NCBI RefSeq assembly: GCF_007858445.1
Contig: NZ_VIGV01000004.1
Span: 186,001-250,000, forward strand
DNA from: Tsukamurella sputi
GTDB lineage: Bacteria; Actinomycetota; Actinomycetes; Mycobacteriales; Mycobacteriaceae
DNA: 64,000 nucleotides
Direction: 5' to 3'
The notes under the pieces were generated by a model, which was not told the DNA's origin, searched no databases, and was given only the letters and a program-made list of their open reading frames with translations. This document shows positions 8,833 to 17,320 of this stretch, piece after piece (the first letter of the stretch is position 1; each line of letters opens with the position of its first letter). The position numbers were made by a program, and so were the translations under genes.

Positions 8833-9828
8833 TCAGCGGGCCAGGTAGCGCGCGAAGGTCCACCCGTACACCGCGGACTCGAGATCGTGCCGAGCGGCGG
8901 AGATCGTGACCTCCACGAGCGCGCGCTCGACGAGCCGGGCGCGGAGCGCGGTCCCGTCGGGCGGATCACCGCCGGCGGTGAGTGAGCGCGGAGGTACCCG
9001 GGCGAGGTTCAGTGCGTCGGCGAGCGCGTCCTGGTCGAGCAGCAACTGATCCACCACGGCGGACGGGACCTCCTGGCCGGCCGAGAGATGGCGCCGGGCC
9101 TCCGTCCGGGCCTCCTCGACCCCGATCGCGTACCGGGGCACGACGGTGACCCGCTCCAGATCGCGCAGGAGGGCGCGGGCCTGCCGGTCCGCCTCGTCGG
9201 CCGGCAGGGCGCGGATGTGGGCGACCCGCGCGGGGGAGGCCACCGATTCGAAGCGCGTGACCCGATGCGGGAGCACCTGGCCGGGATGCCGTTCGCCGAC
9301 GAGCTTCCAGGGCCCGTTGGGAATGTGGTGCGCGCGGCTCGGGTGGGTCGTGGCGACCGCGCGGATCGTGTAGCCCTCCGCCGCGGCGAACTCGACCAGC
9401 TGGCGCACCGGATCGTCGACGGTGGCCCACGCGGCGGCAGTGGGTACGTTCCACAGCACCCGCACTCCCGCGGGGACGATCGTGCCCAGCGGCATCCAGC
9501 CGGCGTCGGTGGTGGTGGCGACGAGCAGCGGCTGCGAGTCGCGGGTGAGGTACGCGACGGCCCAGTTCAGGCCGGACTCGGGAAGGTGCGGGCCGCCGCG
9601 GAGTGAGCCCAGGATCGAGGCGACGACGCTGCGAACCTGTTGGATCGCACTATCTTCCGTCGATGGAGCGCCGGGCGCGGGTGGCCGGCCCACCGGAACG
9701 GGAACGAGCAGCGGCAGGTCGATGACACCCTCCTCCTGCGACCGTCGTGATGCGATCGCAAGTCTATCGGATGCGGTGCGCGGCCGCCGCGCGCACCGAA
9801 GGGCCCGGCGCCCGACGGATCGGGGCAC
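8833..9828 (-). CDS. Hypothetical protein, possibly DUF5631/DUF5632-like
   Basis: Up to 331 aa. The core starts around IDLPLLVPVPVG. It has a beta-rich middle (NWAVAYLTRDSQPLLVATTTDAGWMPLGTIVPAGVRVLW) recalling the DUF5632-type domain of mycobacterial proteins, then a helical C-terminal half rich in Arg/Ala. No catalytic motif is seen. The start is uncertain: GTG 9828 is the only early start in frame, but it lies inside the terminator of the upstream gene, and codons around the visible core are GTC/ATC. The true start may be a GTG near 9700. Confidence 0.6.
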   Translation of the reverse strand: MPRSVGRRALRCARRPRTASDRLAIASRRSQEEGVIDLPLLVPVPVGRPPAPGAPSTEDSAIQQVRSVVASILGSLRGGPHLPESGLNWAVAYLTRDSQPLLVATTTDAGWMPLGTIVPAGVRVLWNVPTAAAWATVDDPVRQLVEFAAAEGYTIRAVATTHPSRAHHIPNGPWKLVGERHPGQVLPHRVTRFESVASPARVAHIRALPADEADRQARALLRDLERVTVVPRYAIGVEEARTEARRHLSAGQEVPSAVVDQLLLDQDALADALNLARVPPRSLTAGGDPPDGTALRARLVERALVEVTISAARHDLESAVYGWTFARYLAR

Positions 9829-9836
9829 CGGGCCCT
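9801..9836 (-). terminator. Terminator of the DUF5302 gene
   Basis: On the minus strand GGGCCCGGTGCCCCGA pairs with TCGGGCGCCGGGCCC around a TCCG loop (about 15 bp with one G-T pair and one bulge), followed by TTCGG. It lies 11 nt beyond the stop at 9847. Confidence 0.7.
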
Positions 9837-9846
9837 AGGAGTGCGG

Positions 9847-10005
9847 CTAACCGCTCTTGCGGCGGAACTGCTGCTGGTGGCTCTCCGAGCCGTGCGGGGT
9901 CTGCGGTTTGGTGGATCCGTCCAGATGCGCGGACCCCTGGCGATTCGACGCGTTCTTGCGTTCGAGTGCTTCCTTGAACTTGTCGGCGATACCGTCGGCG
10001 GGCAT
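9847..10005 (-). CDS. DUF5302 family small protein
   Basis: 52 aa, highly polar, starting MPADGIADKFKEALERK and ending in QQFRRKSG. The KFKEALERKNA helix, His/Gly/Ser-rich middle and terminal FRRKSG are hallmarks of DUF5302, a short actinobacterial family without known function. AGGAG lies 7 nt before the ATG. The divergent SDR gene starts 90 nt away. A plausible promoter GTGACA-17-TAGCGT lies on the minus strand upstream. Confidence 0.8.
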   Translation of the reverse strand: MPADGIADKFKEALERKNASNRQGSAHLDGSTKPQTPHGSESHQQQFRRKSG

Positions 10006-10094
10006 GGTGTCTCCTCTCTCTCGCGTGCGTTCACGCTAAACCGGACAGGGGCGGATGTCACCCGATTTGGCGCGGGCCGTTCACGGGAGGAAAG

Positions 10095-10916
10095 GTGGGG
10101 ATCATGAGCATGTACGTGGTGACGGGCGCGGCCTCGGGACTGGGCGCCGCGACGGCGGAGCGGTTGCACGCCGCCGGGCACGGGGTGATCGGCGTGGACC
10201 TGCACGGGACCGACGTCGAGGCCGACCTCGGGACGCCCGGGGGACGGTTCGAGGCGGTCGCGCGGATCGGCGAGCTGGTGGGTTCCGCGCCGCTCGCGGG
10301 CTTCGCCGCCTTCGCGGGGCTCGGTCCCGCCGCCGGCCGGTCGGGCTCGTCCGTCGTCGCCGTGAACTACTTCGGGGCCGTCGACCTGCTGGTGGGGCTG
10401 CGGCCGCTGCTCGCGCGCGGGCCGTCGGCGGCGCTGCTGGTGAGCTCCAACTCCACGACCACGCAGCCGGGGTGGCCGATGGAGCTGGCCGAGACGTGCC
10501 TGGGCGGCGACGAGCACGCCGCCGCGGACCTCGCCGACTCCTACGGCGAGTACGCCTCGATCCTCGCCTACCCGGCCACGAAGGCGGCGCTCGCGTACTT
10601 CGTCCGTACGCACGCGGCCGAGTACGTGGCGCAGGGCATCCGGCTCAACGCCATCGCGCCGGGGCTGATCGACACCCCGATGACGCAGGCCGGCCGCGCC
10701 GATCCGCAGCTCGGCGCCGCGATGGACGCCTTCCTGGACCTCATTCCGGCCGGCCGTGCCGGACGGCCCGAGGAGATCGCCGCGCTCGCGCAGTTCCTAC
10801 TCGGCCCGGATTCGGGCTACTGCGTCGGCTCCGTCGTCTTCGCCGACGGTGGCCTCGACGCCCAGCAGCGTCCGACGGACTGGCCCCGCCCCGCGCCTGC
10901 CCCGGAGCAGGACTGA
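10095..10916 (+). CDS. Short-chain dehydrogenase/reductase
   Basis: 273 aa. The NAD(P) site TGAASGLGAA lies at the N-terminus, and the catalytic pair is Tyr-x3-Lys in YPATKAALAYF; the C-terminus has the DTPMTQAGR and FADGGLDAQQ elements of the coniferyl-alcohol-dehydrogenase-like SDR group. Substrate unknown. The second glycine-rich Rossmann element is standard, so NAD(P) use is likely. GTG 10095 is 4 nt after GGAGG; ATG 10104 is a good alternative. It converges on the alcohol dehydrogenase gene with no gap. Confidence 0.87.
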   Translation: MGIMSMYVVTGAASGLGAATAERLHAAGHGVIGVDLHGTDVEADLGTPGGRFEAVARIGELVGSAPLAGFAAFAGLGPAAGRSGSSVVAVNYFGAVDLLVGLRPLLARGPSAALLVSSNSTTTQPGWPMELAETCLGGDEHAAADLADSYGEYASILAYPATKAALAYFVRTHAAEYVAQGIRLNAIAPGLIDTPMTQAGRADPQLGAAMDAFLDLIPAGRAGRPEEIAALAQFLLGPDSGYCVGSVVFADGGLDAQQRPTDWPRPAPAPEQD

Positions 10917-12032
10917 TCAGAAGCGGATGACCTGGCGGACCGCGGTGCCGTCGGCCAGGGAATCCATGCCCTCGTTGATCTGCTCCAGCGTGATGACGCC
11001 CGAGATCAGCTTCTCCACCGGCAGCCGGCCGGCGCGCCACATCTGAACGTACCGCGGGATGTCGCGCTGCGGCACGGCGGAGCCGAGGTAGCTGCCGATG
11101 ATGGTGCGGGCCTCGGCGGTGAGCACCAAGGGGCTGATCTCCGAGCGCGCAGCGGGATTCGGCAGCCCGACGGTGACCGTCCGCCCGCCGACCGCGGTGG
11201 CCGCGACGGCGGCCTCGAAGGCCTTCGGGTGCCCCGCGGCCTCGATCACGACGGGCGCGCGCACGCCCGCCTCGGCCAGTTCCTCAGGGGTGTAGGCGGC
11301 GTCGGCACCGAGTTCCCGCACCGCGTCGAGCTTGGCGGGCTGCGCGTCGACACCGATCACGCGGCCGACGGCACCGTCGGCCTTCAAGGACAGGGCGGTG
11401 AGGACGGCGGCCATGCCGACGCCGCCCAGGCCGATGACGATCACATCGTCGCCGTCCGACGGCACGCCGGCGTTGAGCACCGCGCCGCCGCCGGTGAGCA
11501 CCGCACAACCGAGCACCGCCGCGATCTCGGGCGGCACATCGGAATCCACGCGCGTCACCGAGCGGGCGTCCACCACGGTGTGCGTCGCGAACCCGGAGAC
11601 GCCGAGGTGGTGGTGCACCTGCGCGCCGTCGCGGGACAGGCGCCGGCCCCCGCCCAGCAACTCGCCGGCGTTGTTGGCGACGCTGCCCGGCGTGCACGGA
11701 AGTTGGCCGTCCGTGCGGCAATTGGCGCACTCGCCGCAGCGGGGAAGGAAGGCCATGACCACTCGGTCGCCGACCGCCACTCCCTCGGTGCCGGGTCCCA
11801 GGGTCTCGACGATGCCCGCCGCCTCGTGGCCCAGCAGCATCGGCACCGGGCGCACGCGGTTCCCGTCGACCACGGACAGATCCGAATGGCACAGTCCCGC
11901 AGCCTCGATGCGCACCAGCAGCTCGCCCGGACCGGGCTCCGCGAGCTCGAGCTCGCCCACCGAGATCGGCGTCGAATCCGCGTAGGGACGCGCGCGCCCG
12001 ATCTCCTCCAGCACCGCTCCACGGATCCGCAT
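10917..12032 (-). CDS. Zinc-dependent alcohol dehydrogenase (MDR family)
   Basis: 371 aa. Catalytic zinc ligands are in AGLCHSDLS and LGHEAAGIV; the structural zinc site is CGECANCRTDGQLPC. The NAD-binding site is IGLGGVGMAA. The ATG at 12032 overlaps the stop of the upstream reductase gene, so the two are translationally coupled and should act together: a dehydrogenase fed or followed by a ferredoxin-type reductase. The alcohol substrate is not evident; steroid or terpenoid breakdown is one possibility from the neighbours. Confidence 0.88.
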   Translation of the reverse strand: MRIRGAVLEEIGRARPYADSTPISVGELELAEPGPGELLVRIEAAGLCHSDLSVVDGNRVRPVPMLLGHEAAGIVETLGPGTEGVAVGDRVVMAFLPRCGECANCRTDGQLPCTPGSVANNAGELLGGGRRLSRDGAQVHHHLGVSGFATHTVVDARSVTRVDSDVPPEIAAVLGCAVLTGGGAVLNAGVPSDGDDVIVIGLGGVGMAAVLTALSLKADGAVGRVIGVDAQPAKLDAVRELGADAAYTPEELAEAGVRAPVVIEAAGHPKAFEAAVAATAVGGRTVTVGLPNPAARSEISPLVLTAEARTIIGSYLGSAVPQRDIPRYVQMWRAGRLPVEKLISGVITLEQINEGMDSLADGTAVRQVIRF

Positions 12033-13054
12033 CAGTACTCGACCTCCAGTTCGGGCGACGTCGGCTTCGCCTGGCACCCCAGAATGTAGCCGTCCTCGGC
12101 GTCATCGGGGTCGAGTCCGTCGGTCACCGCCATCTCGACGGTGCCCTTCGTCAGCTTGCACAGGCACGTGGCGCACTCGCCGGACTGGCAGGAGTAGGGC
12201 ACGTCGTGCCCGTTGTTGATGAGCACGTCCACCAGGGTCTCGCCCTCGGGCCACGGCACCGTGAAGGTCGCGCCCAGGTTGTGCACGGTGACCTCCGGCG
12301 AATCGGCCGTGACCTCCACGTCGTGCGGCACGATGTCGGCGAAGGCGTCGCCGGTGAGCGAGGCGTAGATCTCCTGGTGCACCTGCTCGCGCGGGGTGCC
12401 GATCACCCGGCACGCCTCCTTGCAGGCGGCCATGAACTCGTCGCGCCCGCAGAGGTAGGTGGCGCGGGAGTAGTACGGCGAGAGCACAGCGGACAGCATG
12501 TCGGCGTCGGGGATGCCGCGCTCGGACTCCATCCACCAGATCACCGTGAGCCGCTCGTGCTCCGCCTCGAGGCGGGCGATCTCGGCGCGGAAGATCGTGG
12601 CCTCCGGGTCGGCGTTGGCGTAGAGCAGCGTGATCGGCCGGGTGCCTGCGGTGAGGGCGGCGCGCAGGATGGACATGATCGGCGTGATGCCGCTGCCGGC
12701 CGCGAGCAGCAGCAGCGGCACGTCGAGGCTCTCGGGCACGAAGACGCCCGACGGCGGCAGCACCTCCAGTTCGGAGCCGGTGGTCAGGTTGTCGCAGAGC
12801 CAGTTCGAGGCGTACCCGTCGACGGTGCGCTTGACCGTGACGCCGGGTTTCCCGCCGTCGAACGGGGAGGTGTAGAGCGAGTAGGACCTGGCCACGGACC
12901 CCGTGCGCTCCGACGGCACGCGGACCGTGACGAACTGCCCCGGCCGGTAGTCCCACTCCACGTCGAAGACGAAGGACTTCGCGAGCGCGGTCTCGTCGAT
13001 CACCTCGGCGACGGTGACGATCTGGCTGCGGCTCGAGTGGGGGGTCAGGCTCAT
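12032..13054 (-). CDS. Ferredoxin-NAD(P)H reductase component, KshB-like
   Basis: 340 aa with three modules in order: FAD-binding barrel (SERTGSVARSYSL), NAD-binding domain (AAGSGITPIMSI) and a C-terminal plant-type [2Fe-2S] domain (CQSGECATCLC, with a fourth Cys in ILGCQAKP). The order and motifs (VKRTVDGYASNWLCD) closely recall KshB, the reductase of 3-ketosteroid 9-alpha-hydroxylase; the oxygenase partner KshA is not in the window, so it may serve another oxygenase. Likely leaderless: TAACCT is 6 nt before the ATG. It shares 1 nt with the next gene's start. Confidence 0.85.
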   Translation of the reverse strand: MSLTPHSSRSQIVTVAEVIDETALAKSFVFDVEWDYRPGQFVTVRVPSERTGSVARSYSLYTSPFDGGKPGVTVKRTVDGYASNWLCDNLTTGSELEVLPPSGVFVPESLDVPLLLLAAGSGITPIMSILRAALTAGTRPITLLYANADPEATIFRAEIARLEAEHERLTVIWWMESERGIPDADMLSAVLSPYYSRATYLCGRDEFMAACKEACRVIGTPREQVHQEIYASLTGDAFADIVPHDVEVTADSPEVTVHNLGATFTVPWPEGETLVDVLINNGHDVPYSCQSGECATCLCKLTKGTVEMAVTDGLDPDDAEDGYILGCQAKPTSPELEVEY

Positions 13055-13123
13055 GCGTCCAGGTTATCGGCCGCAGTGGTGGAGGATTGTGCCCGCCCAG
13101 CGGCCGCGACTACCGTGCACCCG

Positions 13124-13876
13124 GTGGATCGCCCGCTGCCCGATGTCCTCTCCCAGGCCTGGGAGAGGATCGTCGCCGACGTCGCGGCCCGGTCGCCGGC
13201 GCCGGGCGCTCCCGTCCTGGTGGGCACGGCCGTCGCCGCCCTGGTCCTGGTGCTGTGGGGGCCGGCGTGGCGCCGGGCCCGGCACGTGGTGACCATCGCC
13301 CACGAAGGGGGCCACGCCGTGGTCGCGGTGGCGTGCGGACGGCGGCTCAGCGGCGTCCGCCTGCACTCGGACACCTCCGGGCTCACCGTCACCCGCGGGC
13401 GGCCCGGTGGGCCCGGGATGATCGCCACGTTCGCGGCCGGATACCCGGCGCCGACGGCGGTCGGCCTCGTCGCCGCCGTCCTGCTCTCCCGCGGTTACGC
13501 GCTGGCGGCGCTGTGGGCCGCAGTGCTCCTGCTGGCGCTGCTGCTCGTGTGGATCCGCAACTTCTTCGGCCTCTCCGTGGTGCTCCTCGCCGCCGCCGTC
13601 GTGGTGGCGGTCTCCTGGTGGGCGCCGCCCGAGGCCAAGGTCGCGCTGGCCCACCTCGGTACGTGGTTCCTGCTGTTCGGTGCGCCCCGGGCCGTCGTCG
13701 AACTGCATCGTCTACGGCGCCGCGGGCACGGTCAGGGCAGCGACGCCGACCAACTGGCGCGGTTGACCGGCATCCCGGGCGGGCTGTGGGTGGCGCTGTT
13801 CGCGCTGACGACCGGCGGGGGAGCGGCGCTGGGCGTCGTCCTGCTCGGCGCGCGGGCGGGGCTCGCGTCCGTCTGA
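13124..13876 (+). CDS. M50B-like membrane protein
   Basis: About 250 aa with 5-6 membrane segments and the zinc-protease signature HEGGH (residues 60-64) in TIAHEGGHAVVAVACG. This places it in the M50B-like group, site-2-protease relatives; a second, distant Asp ligand is not obvious, so proteolytic activity is unproven. GTG 13124 is preferred because TACCGT (13111-13116) ends 7 nt upstream, consistent with a leaderless message; GTG 13115 is the alternative. Confidence 0.75.
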   Translation: MDRPLPDVLSQAWERIVADVAARSPAPGAPVLVGTAVAALVLVLWGPAWRRARHVVTIAHEGGHAVVAVACGRRLSGVRLHSDTSGLTVTRGRPGGPGMIATFAAGYPAPTAVGLVAAVLLSRGYALAALWAAVLLLALLLVWIRNFFGLSVVLLAAAVVVAVSWWAPPEAKVALAHLGTWFLLFGAPRAVVELHRLRRRGHGQGSDADQLARLTGIPGGLWVALFALTTGGGAALGVVLLGARAGLASV

Positions 13877-13903
13877 GCCGGAGGCGAGAGGACGTATCCG
13901 GTC

Positions 13904-13917
13904 CTACATTGATGTAG
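13904..13917. promoter_or_regulatory. Palindromic operator candidate upstream of the Baeyer-Villiger monooxygenase
   Basis: CTACAT TG ATGTAG, 6-bp arms with a 2-nt spacer, 46 nt before the start codon. Such short perfect dyads are typical binding sites of MarR/TetR/GntR repressors. Confidence 0.45.
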
Positions 13918-13963
13918 ATTTCGGGGTGGGAACTGACGCCCCGTTCACCGAAAGGCAGTGGCC

Positions 13964-15451
13964 ATGGCACACGACGTGATCATCGTCGGCGCGGGATTCG
14001 GCGGCATGGGTGCCGCGATCGAGCTCCTGGGCCGCGGCCGCACCGACGTCCTCATCCTCGAGCGCGAGGAGGATCTGGGCGGCACCTGGCACGTCAACCG
14101 CTACCCGGGCCTGGCGGTGGACATCGCGTCGGTGACCTACTCGTACTCCTTCGAGCCGAATCCCGACTGGTCGCGGCTGTACGCGCCGGGCGCCGAGCTC
14201 AAGGCGTACGCGAGCCGCGTCGCCGAGAAGTACGGGCTGCGCCGGCACATGCGCTTCGGGGTGGACGTGCGCGCCGCCCGCTGGGACGCGCGGGCCGCGG
14301 AGTGGGAGGTCACCGTGGTGCGCGACGGCGGGCTCGAGCAGAAGCTGCGCTCCCGCTTCCTGATCACCGCGACCGGCTTCCTCAGCCAACCCAAACTGCC
14401 GGACATCGAGGGGATCGAGGGCTTCGCCGGCACCGTCGTCCACAGCGCGCAGTGGGACGATTCGGTGCCGCTCGACGGCCGGCGCCTCGGGATCATCGGC
14501 ACGGGCGCCACGGGCGTGCAGCTGATCCCCGAACTGGCGAAGGTCGCCGGGCACCTCACGGTGTTCCAGCGCACGCCGATCTGGGTGGTGCCGAAGGTCG
14601 ACTTCCCGGTGCCGGGGCCCGTCAAGGCGCTGTTCGGCGCGCTGCCGATCACGCAACGCGCTGCGCGGCTGGCGAACTCGACCGCGCTCGAGGTGCTCAA
14701 CACCGTGGGCGTGCTCAACTACCAGTACGGGCACCGGTTCAACGACGTGGCTGCGCTGCTGGCCAAGGCCCACCTGCGGGCGCAGGTCCCGGACCCGACG
14801 ATCCGGGCCGCGCTGACCCCGTCGTACTCCTTCGGCTGCAAGCGGCCCACCTTCTCCAACGACTACTTCCCGACCTTCTCCCGGCCGAACGTCACGCTGG
14901 AGACCACGTCGATCCGGCGGGTGCTGCCGAACGGCATCGAGATGGCCGACGGCACCGTCCACGAGCTCGACGTGCTCATGCTCGCCACCGGGTTCTCGCT
15001 GTGGGAGAAGAACTTCCCCGCGATCGACGTGACCGGCCGCGACGAGCGGAACCTCGGCGAGTTCTGGCGCGAGGGACGGTTCCAGGCGTACGAGGGCATG
15101 GCCGTGCCGAAGTTCCCCAACTTCTTCAGCCTGCACAGTCCGTACAGCTACACCGGGTTGTCGTACTTCTGGACCATCGAGGCGCAGATGGTGCACCTGC
15201 GCCGCGTCTTCGACGAGATCGACCGGCGGCGGGCGCACACCGTCGAGGTCACGGAGCAGGCGAACGCGCGGTTCCTGGCGACCATGAGCCGCCGCCTGGA
15301 ACGCTCCGTGTTCCAGCGGGGCGCGTGCGGGGGTAGCCGCAGCTACTACTTCGACCCGCACGGCGAGGCGACGCTGCTGCGCCCCAGTTCCGTCCTCGGG
15401 GCACGACGGGCCGCCAGCAGCTTCGCGATCGACGACTACGCCTTCAGCTGA
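13964..15451 (+). CDS. Flavin monooxygenase, type I Baeyer-Villiger type
   Basis: 495 aa. The FAD site is GAGFGG (residues 9-14), the NADPH site is GTGATGVQ (179-186), and between them lies FAGTVVHSAQWD (154-165), an exact fit to the F-x-G-x3-H-x3-W-[PD] fingerprint of type I Baeyer-Villiger monooxygenases. These insert oxygen next to a ketone, giving esters or lactones. ATG 13964 is preferred over GTG 13958 because AAAGG lies 8 nt upstream. The last 16 nt overlap the convergent hydrolase gene. Confidence 0.9.
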   Translation: MAHDVIIVGAGFGGMGAAIELLGRGRTDVLILEREEDLGGTWHVNRYPGLAVDIASVTYSYSFEPNPDWSRLYAPGAELKAYASRVAEKYGLRRHMRFGVDVRAARWDARAAEWEVTVVRDGGLEQKLRSRFLITATGFLSQPKLPDIEGIEGFAGTVVHSAQWDDSVPLDGRRLGIIGTGATGVQLIPELAKVAGHLTVFQRTPIWVVPKVDFPVPGPVKALFGALPITQRAARLANSTALEVLNTVGVLNYQYGHRFNDVAALLAKAHLRAQVPDPTIRAALTPSYSFGCKRPTFSNDYFPTFSRPNVTLETTSIRRVLPNGIEMADGTVHELDVLMLATGFSLWEKNFPAIDVTGRDERNLGEFWREGRFQAYEGMAVPKFPNFFSLHSPYSYTGLSYFWTIEAQMVHLRRVFDEIDRRRAHTVEVTEQANARFLATMSRRLERSVFQRGACGGSRSYYFDPHGEATLLRPSSVLGARRAASSFAIDDYAFS

Positions 15452-16059
15452 TCCAGCAGTGCGATCACGGCGTCGGCCGCCTTGGCCGGCGCGCCGGACT
15501 TCGCGGGCGCCAGGTCGTGTGCAGCGGCGACGTCCACGATGGTGGTGGGGCCCGTGATCAGCTCCGCCGCCTCCGCCAGCTCCTCGGGCGAGGCGAAGGG
15601 GTCGCGCCGGCCGTGCACCAGCACCGTCGGGACGGTGATGTCCGGCAGGTGCGCCGTGCGGGCCTTCTCCGGCCGCCCCGGCGGGTGCAGGGGGTAGGAG
15701 AGGAGGACGAGGCCGTCGGGGCTCTGTGCCTCCGGGCCGGGGCCCTCGGCGACCGCCATGGACGCCATCCGGCCGCCGTAGCTGTGCCCGCCCCAGAGGA
15801 CGGGACCCTGCACGTCCAGCAGTCGCGCGGTCTCGGCGAAGGCTGCCCGGTCGGCCGCCTGGCCCGACGGTGACGGCGGCCCCTTGGGCCGGTTGCGCCG
15901 GAACGGGAGGTCGATGCGGACGGTGCGCACGCCGCGCCCCGCGAGCTCCTCGCCCAGCAGGCGCAGCATCGCCTGGTCGCGGTTCCCGCCCGCGCCGTGC
16001 GCCAGGATCAACGTTGCGCGGGTGTCGCCTTCGGGGTCGTGAATCGAGAGCCAGGTCAC
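15436..16059 (-). CDS. Alpha/beta hydrolase, KANL3/Tex30-like
   Basis: 207 aa. ILAHGAGGNRDQ forms the oxyanion region, GHSYGG holds the nucleophile serine, HGRRDPF holds the acid Asp and AAHDL supplies a candidate His. It belongs to the small alpha/beta-hydrolase group related to dienelactone hydrolase and Tex30. GTG start 6 nt after TAGGCT, so leaderless. It overlaps the convergent monooxygenase gene by 16 nt; hydrolysis of Baeyer-Villiger esters is an attractive but unproven link. Confidence 0.85.
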   Translation of the reverse strand: MTWLSIHDPEGDTRATLILAHGAGGNRDQAMLRLLGEELAGRGVRTVRIDLPFRRNRPKGPPSPSGQAADRAAFAETARLLDVQGPVLWGGHSYGGRMASMAVAEGPGPEAQSPDGLVLLSYPLHPPGRPEKARTAHLPDITVPTVLVHGRRDPFASPEELAEAAELITGPTTIVDVAAAHDLAPAKSGAPAKAADAVIALLDQLKA

Positions 16060-16092
16060 CCGTCCAGCCTACGGGCAAGTTAACGTGCATTC

Positions 16093-17190
16093 ATGACTGA
16101 TTCGAAGCAGGGTCCCCTCGCCGGACTGAAGGTGGTCGAGTTCGCCGGTCTCGGCCCCGCCCCGCACGCCGCGATGCTCCTCGCCGACCAGGGCGCCGAC
16201 GTCGTCTCGGTGCAGCGCCCGGGCGTCGGCGTGGCCGGCCTCACGGGCGTCCCGTCGGGCGTCAAGCGGAACCGGACCATCGTCGAGGCCGACCTGAAGA
16301 ACCCGGACGACATCGCGACCATTCTCGAGCTCATCGACCGCGCCGACGTGGTGGTCGAGGGTTTCCGCCCCGCCGTCATGGAGCGCCTCGGCCTCGGCCC
16401 CGACGTGGTGCTCGAGCGCAACCCGCGCCTCGTCTTCGCCCGGATGACCGGCTGGGGCCAGGACGGGCCGTTCGCCCAGCGCGCCGGCCACGACATGAAC
16501 TACATCTCGCTCACCGGCCTGCTGCACGCGATCGGCCGCAAGGGTGAGCGTCCGGTACCGCCGCTGAACCTCGTCGGCGACTTCGCGGGTGGCTCGATGT
16601 TCCTCGTCTTCGGCGTTCTCGCGGCGCTCTACGAGCGCAACACGTCGGGCAAGGGGCAGGTCATCGACGTCGCCATGGTCGACGGTGCCTCCCTGATCGG
16701 GCAGATGCAGTGGGACTTCCGGGGCCAGGGCATCTGGAGCGACGAGCGCGGCGTGAACACCCTCGACGGCGGCGCGCCCTTCTACGACACGTACGAGACG
16801 TCCGACGGCAAGTACGTCAGCGTCGGCGCGATCGAGCCGCAGTTCTTCGCCGAGCTGCTCGCCAAGCTGGAGCTCGAGCAGGAGGACCTGCCCTACCAGC
16901 TGGATCAGGCCCGGTGGCCCGAGCTGCGCGCCGCGATCGAGGCCGCGCTGAAGACGAAGACGCGCGACGAGTGGGCCGAGATCTTCTTCGACTCCGACGC
17001 CTGCGTCGCGCCGATCCTCACCTTCGAGGAGGCCTCGAAGCACCCGCACATGGCCGCCCGCAAGAACCTGCAGGAGATCGGGGGAGCGATGGCGCCGATG
17101 CCCGCGCCGCGCTTCTCCCGCACCCCCGCGGGCACGCCCGAGGCGCCGAACCCCGAGGCCGTCGATCCGTCGACGCTGTGGCGGGACTGA
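16093..17190 (+). CDS. mcr: Alpha-methylacyl-CoA racemase
   Basis: 365 aa CoA-transferase-family (CaiB/BaiF) enzyme. The stretch around residues 133-150, GHDMNYISLTGLLHAIGR, plus LNLVGDFAGGSMFLVFG and GGAPFYDTYE match alpha-methylacyl-CoA racemases such as mycobacterial MCR. These interconvert 2R/2S-methylacyl-CoA so that branched chains (sterol side chain, phytanate) can enter beta-oxidation. ATG lies 6 nt after TAACGT (16081-16086): leaderless. It diverges from the hydrolase gene across a 33-nt gap that must hold both promoters. Confidence 0.93.
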   Translation: MTDSKQGPLAGLKVVEFAGLGPAPHAAMLLADQGADVVSVQRPGVGVAGLTGVPSGVKRNRTIVEADLKNPDDIATILELIDRADVVVEGFRPAVMERLGLGPDVVLERNPRLVFARMTGWGQDGPFAQRAGHDMNYISLTGLLHAIGRKGERPVPPLNLVGDFAGGSMFLVFGVLAALYERNTSGKGQVIDVAMVDGASLIGQMQWDFRGQGIWSDERGVNTLDGGAPFYDTYETSDGKYVSVGAIEPQFFAELLAKLELEQEDLPYQLDQARWPELRAAIEAALKTKTRDEWAEIFFDSDACVAPILTFEEASKHPHMAARKNLQEIGGAMAPMPAPRFSRTPAGTPEAPNPEAVDPSTLWRD

Positions 17191-17206
17191 CCGTCCGATA
17201 GCGGCT

Positions 17207-17277
17207 CCCGGAACCGGCGGAAAACGCGGTCGCGCCGCGGTATTCGCGGCGCGATCGCAAATGTCGCCGGTTTCGGG
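17207..17277. repeat. Dispersed palindromic repeat, copy A
   Basis: Outer arms CCCGGAACCGGCG and CGCCGGTTTCGGG, inner arms TCGCGCCGCG and CGCGGCGCGA with a GTATT loop. It starts 16 nt after the mcr stop. Two related copies are at 18641 and 39269. Confidence 0.7.
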
Positions 17278-17320
17278 TGGTATGCCGGAAGCGGTCGGTG
17301 CAGGCCGCTAGGATTCGCCC

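Noticed and set aside
12206-13123. Plus-strand extension of the M50B-like gene by ~300 codons
   Set aside because: Lies opposite the KshB-like gene, has no M50-type similarity, and the leaderless signal points to GTG 13124.
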